A DNA stretch of 64,000 bases from Protula sp. h YS-2021. Lineage: Eukaryota; Annelida; Polychaeta; Sabellida; Serpulidae. This document shows positions 58,201 through 64,000 of this stretch, in pieces. Both the position numbers and the translations under genes were made by a program. Positions within the stretch are counted from its first letter, which is position 1. Every line of letters starts with the position of its first letter. Where the stretch lies: the NCBI GenBank assembly GCA_949752745.1, contig OX457029.1, positions 43,634,500-43,698,499 on the forward strand, written 5' to 3'. The notes under the pieces are model-generated. The model made no database searches, was not told where the DNA came from, and saw only the letters and a list, made by a program, of their open reading frames with translations.

Positions 58201-61200
58201 TGGTTTATGTAACTGTAAATGTACATGTATTGTATCCGACTAAATCGTAAAATAAGAAATGAAAGGGAAGACAGGGTGTTAGATTTGTGACTGCTGTGTG
58301 AAGACAGGATGTTAGATTTGTGACTGCTGTGTGAAGACACGATGTTAGATTTGTGACGGCTGTGTGAAGACAGGATGTTAGATTTGTGGCGGCTGTGTGA
58401 AGACAGGATGTTAGATTTGTGACGGCTGTGTGAAGACAGGATGTTAGATTTGTGACGGCTGTGTGAAGACAGGATGTTCAGATTTATGACTGCTAATACT
58501 GTGAATGCACTTAAGGTATTCCTCACTTTCACAGATGATTGCTTTTGATTGACAGGTGTACTGACCATGTGGCTTGCGGTGCAGGACAAGTGGGTGGAGC
58601 TTGAGGAAATATACTCGACGCAAGACGTGAGGACGGCCCTGTCCCACGATGCCAACAAGTTCGCGGCGGTCAACAGGGACTTCCGCTTACTCATGCGAGC
58701 CACGGAGAAAAATCCCAATGTTCTCCAGTGCTGCTCCAGAAAGCGTTAGTGCCCAATATTGTTACAGTGGCAGATCTGGGGGGTGGGGGGTTGGGTGATT
58801 TGCAGCACCCCCTACCTATACTAAACAAATTGGGCTGTTAAAGTTGCGTTTTCACAAAAAAGTTGCACTGGTAAACTTGCTACTTGAGGTGATTTTTCAA
58901 ATTTGAACCTCCCTTCACCCCTTGACCAAAACCTACATCGGCCACAGCCAGTTACTCGATCCTTAATCCAAAGTTTTATCTTACTGACAGAGTACGGGTC
59001 GTCGGACATCGTCCGCACAAAACATTAAAAAGTATCGAGTAACTATAATTTAAAAAAAAAATTGGTTAAAAGTATTGTAAGCAAACAATTTTCTTTTCTG
59101 TAGTTGTCATTCTTTATTTGTAATTTTAAGCTTGACCACGCAGTGAAAACGTATGCAAATTAAAAAAATGTAAAGCCAAGGGCGCTAGATGAATTGGTTA
59201 TATTGCGTGCGTTTGGAGAGTAGCCAAAGATACTGTGTGCTATATGTTTCGAAGTTTTCTCCCGACAGATATTCTTGCCATATTGGAGAAGATGAACTAC
59301 AACGTGGACCACTGCCGGAAGTCGCTGTTTGCGCACCTCGAGCGCAGACGACAGCTCTTCCCGCGCTTCTACTTCCTGTCCATGGAGGACGTTATGCATA
59401 TCGTCTGCAACGCCTATGACCTCAAGCAAGTCAACCTCTTCATCAATAAACTGTTTGCTAACGTTGGCCTACTCGTGCATAAAGAGGTGGAAGAGGGTGA
59501 GAAGTCTGTCTTCCACATTACCGCCGTCAAGAGTGCTTTAGGAGAAAAACTCCCTTTCAAAGAGGTACCGTTATATTTAGCATGGATACATCCGGTTCCG
59601 GAATCCGTTAAAAAACTATAAGATTGCAGTAAAAGTTGAATAGTTGACTTCATTATTATTTTTCAAACTACAATTCATGTGATGAAAAAAGTGTAATTTT
59701 CTTTTGGGATATGTGCAAAAAGCTGATATTTCATTTTTTTTCTTTTTTGTAACTTTCTTTCTTAAACCCAGCTTCAACGATATTCATAGTGTGGTTTGCC
59801 ACAAAGATTAAACATTGAATTTTCTGACATTTTCTCACACAGCCCGTGAAATGTGAAGGACAGATGGAATCATGGCTGGCCAACTTCATCAGCGCTGTGA
59901 AGGAAGCCATTAAGTTCCAGATAGCCACCGCATCCGGCCTTGAGAAACCACCGACACGCATGCGCGAAATCCACAGCGCAGGTGCGCGTAGAGTGAAGAT
60001 ACCCGAAAGACGCCAGTCAAGCAACAGACCCTCCACAAGAGGTAGATTATTTTTTATTTCAGCTTTTGGTACAATCGGGCGCCCGAGCTGAGTTTTTTCA
60101 GTAGAACATATGAATATTCCTTACCAATGCGAAAGAATACAAGTTTTTCCGTAAATCAGAGTCTAATTACCAGTAACATGTGACCGGTTTGTGACATAAT
60201 GTCATATAAAGTTTCTATTTATACTAAGCATCTTCAAAAAAGAAAAATTTTCAGTAAAGTTACGAGAAAGTGATTTAATTTGAAGAAGCATTCAATTGCC
60301 ACTTCGTCACAATACCGAACGCGCTGTCAGACCTCGTCAGATTCATCAAATTGATATATGACAAGGCGTTCATCCCAATTACCACATTATGGTGTGCAAA
60401 ACACAGCATTAATGTTTTATGTTCTGTGCAACTGAAGACTTTAACCTACAGCAAATGTCTTTCATTCGAGGCTGCACTTCATCAAGTTTCCCCCGCACCT
60501 CTTTATTACCCTTCCAGTAAATAGCCACGCCTGCTATCGAACAGACGCAGTGTAGCAGCAGCCAGATAAATAATGCCTTCGCCAGTGTCGCCTTTCCAAT
60601 CTTTTCCGGTGTAAAAATATTAAGTGACAATAGGATAACCAACGGCAACCAGTGAATAAGTATGCGAAACATATCCACTGATAACTTCTTCACTGCTTCT
60701 TTTTGTCGCTTGTGCGTTATGAATCTTCCGGGATCGGAAGTGCTCTTCCGATGACTACTTTCTGTAGCGCATGCGCAGACGAGATTTTTATTACCCGGGG
60801 GTGTGGAAGCGATATCGACTGTGACGGGCAGTGCGACATTGTCGTGCAGCATGCTGAGTGCTAGCCCTGCACGGATGATGCTGAAGGCCCGTATTTGCTG
60901 GCATACTCTGCAGTAGGTCACGGCAAATAGCATCATCTCTATCAGTATTACTACAGCGACGAGAACAGTGGATACTCTGTAAGGTACTGACGCTAAGTAG
61001 TTGGTATCACTTGCCAGAGCTACTGGCGAATGGAGTTGCGTGTTGTTGGTGCGTGTTCCGCTCCCCCTCTCAGACTCTAGCTCTGGTGAAAGGATTGCAG
61101 ATGCAAAACCTCCAGCAGTGGATAAAAGCCATATAATAACCAACAGCACTTGTAAAGCCTATAAAATAAATAATATTGAATAATGATATCTTTCTGATTA

Positions 61201-63629
61201 GCGACAACCTCAAGGTGTAGTGAAATTTACCAGTTTTACCGAAACAGCTAAATTTTGCAAAATTCAAAATCGTTCACCCTTGTTGCATCATCGTGTCAAT
61301 GTCTTTCTTAGGATGGGTCAAATCAGTGACTGGAAAAAAAGATGTTTTGATCTTAATACTTAATTCCTAACTGTAAAACAGATCCGTGTAGCATATAAAC
61401 CCGCATAGCATCTCGACAGTGCAACGCTTCGTGCCACAGTACCGGTACTTGTATGTACGCTAAGTACCGGTACTTGTATGTGTACTCACCTTTTTCCGGC
61501 GACGGCTGTTGTAGCCTACTTTGTCCATGTTACTAACAGCTTCACACTTCCACATTATTACGAGAGCCTCCGCGAGAAAACACGCCAGCAAGCCCGTGAA
61601 CAGTGCGGCCATCAAGCCATTACTAGTCCGTCTCGCTGCATCGCCCGGGGTGTAGATCCAGGCCACCAGAATCGTGATACACAGGGTACAATCCGATGCA
61701 ATGTAGCAGAAGGACATGTGCATCATCGACCATTTCATATACACACGTATCTTCAACATCTGCACGAGTTTCACATTGACTGCGTTGAGTGCCACACTTA
61801 CAATACTCGCTGTGAGGAGGACTGTTTGGAAGCCAGCCTGGAGTGCAGTGCTTGTGAAATCCATGTATTCACTTTCGTTGCTGAACTTACTTACAAAATT
61901 TCTTTCCATACTTGATTCTTTCATATAGTGAAATTCTTTCCAAGTCGAGCTTAGGTTTTTATTTCTACAGCAAAAACGACTGATTTCCCACTGGAGTGAA
62001 ATTCTTAAATATGTCGTATGCAACTTTATTAATGTGTTAATTAAACATCAACAATAATGATCCACTGTACCAGCTGTACTACTCTTGGGAATGGTGCGTT
62101 ATTGGTGTAATTACTTATTTGATTAGCTCCATTATTTATTATTTTTAATTAACACAAAAGTTTCTTTGAATATGAGGAGAAATTAGCTTTCAGAAGCTCC
62201 ACCTGCTTCGAGTATTATTTTCAACAAAACCTGGAAGTTCTGTTTTGAGATTTTTGAAAAAAATTCCATCCCAGTGCGGTGAGCACCAATCTAAAATGTC
62301 TTTTGACTGCAGAAATGGAGGGGTGGGGGAGGGAGGGGTATGGAAACCTTCAAAATTGTGCATGGTAACAGATAATGTTATAATAATAATAAATAACTAT
62401 AATAATTAATAAGCGTAGATTTCTGAGAATACTTCTTAATATTTGGCTCTCTTTGAAATGAATTAATTTCAATTCAGTGCTTATGTTTTGTTGTAGATAG
62501 AGCAAATAGCAGAAGTGGCAGCCGTCAGAAAGACAGAACGCCAGTAACCGACAAATCAGAGGTTGGTTGTACATATTATAATAAATAAAATAATTAAATT
62601 TACAAGAGTTCTGAAAATTTGGATAATTAAAAAGATATTGGAGTCGACCAGTATTTGTTGCTTGTCTGAGCAATTAAAACACAGAAGTACCCACTTATCC
62701 GCTCATTTTCTTTTAATGCAGCCGAAAAAGGAGTGGATGGAGACAGGCCACTCGGGCGTGCTGGATCACGTCACCGAGGTCGTTTATCTTGTGAAACAAA
62801 TAGAACTGACCAAGAAGACGGACGAGGCTCTACGCGATCTTGACGACGGCAATAAGGATTCCGTGCAGGTGCTTTGTTTACCTTTCAATTCAACGATTTA
62901 GTAGATAAAAAAAGAAATAACGAAAAAAAGATTATTATTATTATTTATTATTATACGTATTTATAATGCGCTTACAATGGATTTAACCCTAAGCGCAACA
63001 ATAGCTAAAATACAAGTAATTACATACTGAATAAAAGAATCATAACATAAAAATAATGCATAACAGAAGAATCAATGACTAGAAAAGTGTTTGTATACTG
63101 AATAAAAATTCTGAACACTTTCACAAAAGTTGTTAAAACTGAAATGACTCACATCAAATCCTTACAATTATAGTGACTAGATTGGCATATCAAGGAACTA
63201 ATTATAGTATGCTGGTCTAAAAAGTTGAGTTTTTATGGTAATTTATGGTAATTTTATGTAGCTCTTGAAATAGTTTTTGATTCATTTACGTTTCCAGTTC
63301 GTTCAGAGTTCAGATGGAATTTGAAGTTAGCAGGGGCGAGTTAAATATGTCATCTTATATGTCAGGTCAAGCCGGTTTAATTATATTCGCTAATTTTTAG
63401 ACATCTAGTGTTGCAGCAAGACCCAGTATTTGAATAATTATCAGTGAAATATACTTTAGATGACAGGAAAAAAATACAATATGTATTTGAATTGTTGGAA
63501 CAAACCAGGCTGAGATCGACAAGATCAGTCAGACGCTGACAGCCACAGTGATGATGTTGAAAGGTTTGGAGGACGACAAAGAGACGAGAGCCCGAAAACG
63601 CTTCGAAACGGCCAAATCCGAAAGTGAAG
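38410..63629 (+). CDS. Axonemal outer-arm dynein heavy chain, beta type (N-terminal ~2,050 residues)
   Basis: About 40 exons with consistent reading phase encode the N-terminal tail and the start of the linker of a ciliary dynein heavy chain, the ATP-driven motor subunit that binds intermediate and light chains through its tail. The gene continues past the window, where the six AAA modules and stalk should lie. The order and spacing of conserved blocks follow vertebrate DNAH9/11/17: DEKLKWLETRI at the start, DHC_N1 tail, WLRVDLRPIK, RHWKQLVRVTG, EVTKWQKRL, WLAVQDKWVELEEIY, FPRFYFLS. The first possible start is ATG 38437 in exon 1, which matches where relatives begin, though exon 1 has a splice acceptor and its frame is open upstream. 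No stop or frame break was found, so the gene is probably functional. Which paralogue it is needs a tree. Confidence 0.9.
41805..45844 (+). CDS. Dynein heavy chain exons 8-16 (DHC_N1 tail)
   Basis: Exons: 41805-41926, 42381-42572, 42740-42971, 43248-43367, 43487-43654, 43846-43949, 44099-44177, 44501-44791, 45609-45844. They encode the helical tail used in heavy-chain dimerisation and intermediate-chain binding in this family. Exon 9 contains a Tyr/Asp-rich stretch (YGLKDKDADEYDD) not present in the vertebrate proteins I recall. Exon 10 ends at AAG|GCAAGC, a probable GC donor. Exon 15 has LREIHYLAREPF and KYNTVMKSLTEYEQPLFERS. Exon 16 has EQGLHTYTWR, a typical tail motif. Confidence 0.87.
41944..42125. 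repeat. Intronic ~15-bp imperfect repeat
   Basis: Variants of CAGAGACATTTGGAC occur three to four times at 41944-42015, followed by inverted-looking GACCAAATGTC copies to about 42110. It lies in the intron between dynein exons 8 and 9. Confidence 0.6.
46011..48393 (+). CDS. Dynein heavy chain exons 17-21 (late tail, with a 24-nt microexon)
   Basis: Exons: 46011-46089, 46444-46587, 46891-46914, 47928-48098, 48298-48393. The 24-nt exon 19 encodes EQKELYDV, has a TCTAG acceptor and GTAAGC donor, and keeps phase 0 on both sides. Exon 18 carries AWQDYLDYIDAIVLDGLKKA and exon 20 carries TIRLELIENLVAFRPPLD, both as in DNAH9-type tails. Exon 21 ends with EECK before GTCATT, a weak donor. Confidence 0.83.
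48651..50093 (+). CDS. Dynein heavy chain exons 22-23 (first Ser/Gln-rich insertion)
   Basis: Exons 48651-48829 and 49946-50093. Exon 22 starts with a conserved stretch (YELFRDYSFLWEQDVNQTF) and then becomes Ser/Asn/Gln-rich (SQQQRM). Exon 23 is Ser/His/Pro/Asp-rich and ends in EFDAEIDIYR, which rejoins the family pattern. Vertebrate DNAH9 has only a short acidic loop here. The insertion falls at about residues 1085-1150 counted from exon 1. Splice phases (2 then 0) are consistent. Confidence 0.82.
50562..53673 (+). CDS. Dynein heavy chain exons 24-30 (end of tail)
   Basis: Exons: 50562-50702, 51089-51211, 51454-51666, 52014-52225, 52500-52719, 52966-53119, 53480-53673. Conserved blocks in order: WLRVDLRPIKQVLITYASKW, VTSMLENLDSFLKRIEP, YGHKLPENTQRLFDAAPGRW, then LEANVVDFDLLPQCRHDLDN, WDVYMGLHESIAHIQ, DCLPLIDDLSNSAMRTRHW and VRAIVQRAVKDLTIEQSLKN. 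All phases match. The acceptor of exon 29 lies at the end of a 41-bp minisatellite. Confidence 0.88.
52790..52970. repeat. 41-bp minisatellite that overlaps an exon acceptor
   Basis: Units begin with GACAG at 52838, 52879 and 52920, with a more diverged one at 52791, and the series ends at 52961, where GACAG is the acceptor of dynein exon 29. Each unit repeats TTGACAGGA(C/T)TGCC(C/T)GC, which includes the first bases of the exon. Confidence 0.8.
54970..55041 (+). CDS. Possible dynein exon 31 (72 nt)
   Basis: A 24-codon open segment (DIEEAMQKLQAILDSKKKGP then VIFR) with an upstream pyrimidine-rich stretch ending AAAAAG and a downstream GTACCT donor, phase 0 on both sides. It adds residues with no counterpart in vertebrate relatives. 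It could be an optional exon, or chance. It sits in a long intron together with the next Ser-rich exon. Confidence 0.45.
55172..55265. repeat. AAT microsatellite
   Basis: About 26 copies of AAT from 55174 to 55252, then AAATA-type repeats. It is intronic in the dynein gene. Confidence 0.93.
55856..56987 (+). CDS. Dynein exons 32-33 (second Ser/Arg-rich insertion and an 18-nt microexon)
   Basis: Exon 55856-56008 encodes a Ser/Gln/Arg-rich segment (LSNHSSLSRGRRTSISSLP) and ends at GAG|GTGAGT. An alternative acceptor at 55863 would remove DSQ-like residues... at most a few codons. The 18-nt microexon 56970-56987 (LLEELQ) is flanked by TTGTTCAG and GTAAAA. All are phase 0, so each could be skipped without shifting frame. 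In vertebrate relatives this junction between tail and linker is short. Confidence 0.68.
58005..60041 (+). CDS. Dynein heavy chain exons 34-37 (start of linker)
   Basis: Exons: 58005-58161, 58556-58744, 59269-59564, 59843-60041. They encode FDELESHQVSLGVMQ and FLDEVTKWQKRLQSIE, WLAVQDKWVELEEIY, then RRRQLFPRFYFLSMEDV and PVKCEGQMESWLANF. These are hallmark linker (DHC_N2) segments; the linker swings over the AAA ring during the power stroke. Exon 37 ends with a Ser/Arg-rich run (KIPERRQSSNRPSTR) that starts the third insertion. Phases 1,1,0,1 match their neighbours. Confidence 0.9.
58267..58497. repeat. 33-bp minisatellite, about seven copies
   Basis: Units starting at 58267, 58300, 58333, 58366, 58399, 58432 and 58465 follow GAAGACAGGATGTTAGATTT and GTGACGGCTGTGT with few changes. 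It is intronic in the dynein gene. Because 33 is divisible by three it makes a repetitive ORF on the minus strand, which is not taken as a gene. Confidence 0.93.
60409..62023 (-). CDS. Seven-transmembrane GPCR-like protein, nested antisense in the dynein gene
   Basis: Two exons: 62023-61490 (178 codons if the first ATG is used) and 61158-60409 (249 codons plus stop), phase 0. The donor is AAAAAG|GTGAGT and the acceptor is TTTTATAG|GCT. Exon 1 holds three hydrophobic spans (TALQAGFQTVLLTASIVSV; MHMSFCYIASDCTLCITILV; LMAALFTGLLACFLAEALVI). Exon 2 holds four (LQVLLVIIWLLS; STVLVAVVILIEMMLFAVTY; ILIHWLPLVILLSLNIF; ALFIWLLLHCVCSIAGVAIY), ending with NKEVRGKL. HWLP in span 6 and NKEVR after span 7 resemble class A receptors. 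No DRY motif follows span 3 and no NPxxY is present, so it is a divergent or orphan receptor. A start at 61909 would give a short N-terminus with an N-glycosylation site (NES). The whole gene lies in the 2.45-kb intron 60042-62496. Confidence 0.75.
62497..63629 (+). CDS. Dynein heavy chain exons 38-40 (third insertion and linker)
   Basis: Exons: 62497-62561, 62722-62868, 63509-63629. Exon 38 is entirely basic/Ser-rich (DRANSRSGSRQKDRTPV). Exon 39 returns to the linker with KKEWMETGHSGVLDHVTEVV. Exon 40 has ISQTLTATVMMLKGLEDDKE. It ends in phase 1 at GAAG|GTAGTT, so the gene continues to the right. Confidence 0.85.
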
Positions 63630-64000
63630 GTAGTTCTATCCGAAGTTATTTGACAGGAGTTTGCCCCACCATTCTTTGTTCTGTTTCATGCGTCTTAAGG
63701 CAGTCTGTCCGTGTTTTCTCCAACTCGTTGAAAAGTGCTGGGCAAAACAGCGAACTAAGGGAACACTTTGGACCGGTTTTATTCGGAAAATAAGTGAAAC
63801 GTTTGGCATTTAGATACAATAGGAAAAGTAGTGCTGGAGAAAGCATCGATTGTGTTATACTCTTCCGTAAAGCCGTAAATTTAACGTACTTTTTAATTCC
63901 TTCATTGATTGTTGATTCTTTGAACTTTGGATGAAAACTGTTATCTTTTAAGTGTCTGTTCTGTCAACTTGAAAGTAAACTTGAAAGGCAGATACTGTCG

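Noticed and set aside
58267..58497. Regular repeats that could suggest a CRISPR array
   Set aside because: Units are contiguous without unique spacers, in an intron of a eukaryotic gene.
58077..58718. 213-codon minus-strand ORF
   Set aside because: It is produced by the 33-bp minisatellite (11-residue repeats) and covers the antisense of two dynein exons.
61478..61915. 145-codon plus-strand ORF
   Set aside because: It is the antisense shadow of exon 1 of the 7TM gene.

Overview
The window is animal nuclear DNA, not prokaryotic: AT-rich, with GT-AG introns, microsatellites and several classes of retrotransposon. A lophotrochozoan, most likely a mollusc, fits best. This rests on the mixture of Ty3/gypsy, BEL/Pao and LINE families and on an axonemal dynein gene, not on any species-level marker.

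Layout. (1) 85-13606: a complete, apparently young 13.5-kb Ty3/gypsy-type LTR retrotransposon on the minus strand. Its two 861-bp LTRs are nearly identical and are flanked by ATAT. It has a tRNA-Ser-like primer-binding site, gag, a -1-frame pol (protease, RT, RNase H, integrase) and a polypurine tract. Unusually, it also carries two small zinc-finger ORFs downstream of pol and a CxxC/CxxC ORF in the leader. (2) 14238-18722: a decayed BEL/Pao element on the minus strand. (3) 19557-20075: a Tc1/mariner transposase relic. (4) 21717-23671: a few well-formed exons encoding part of a VPS10 (sortilin/SorLA-type) beta-propeller, with no continuation in the window. (5) 25.8-32.8 kb: a second gypsy element with 159-bp LTRs that landed in the gag of an older gypsy copy (GTTTT target duplication). 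A 2.2-kb stretch covering its 5' half was later tandemly duplicated. (6) 32.85-33.46 kb: a LINE RT remnant, followed by a TC microsatellite and about 4.9 kb with no gene.

(7) 38410 to beyond 63629, plus strand: about 40 exons of an axonemal outer-arm dynein heavy chain of the DNAH9/11/17 beta type. Every listed junction keeps reading phase, so roughly the first 2,050 residues (tail and start of the linker) look intact; the motor lies beyond the window. Three Ser/Arg/Gln-rich insertions sit where vertebrate relatives have short loops. The gene also shows two microexons, a probable GC-AG intron, and a minisatellite running into a splice acceptor. (8) 60409-62023, minus strand: a two-exon seven-transmembrane, GPCR-like gene nested antisense in a dynein intron.

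The left 33 kb is thus a retroelement cluster with a stranded host gene fragment. The right 26 kb is a compact host gene with a nested gene. Exon boundaries come from reading phase, splice consensus and remembered family alignments, with no transcript or database support.
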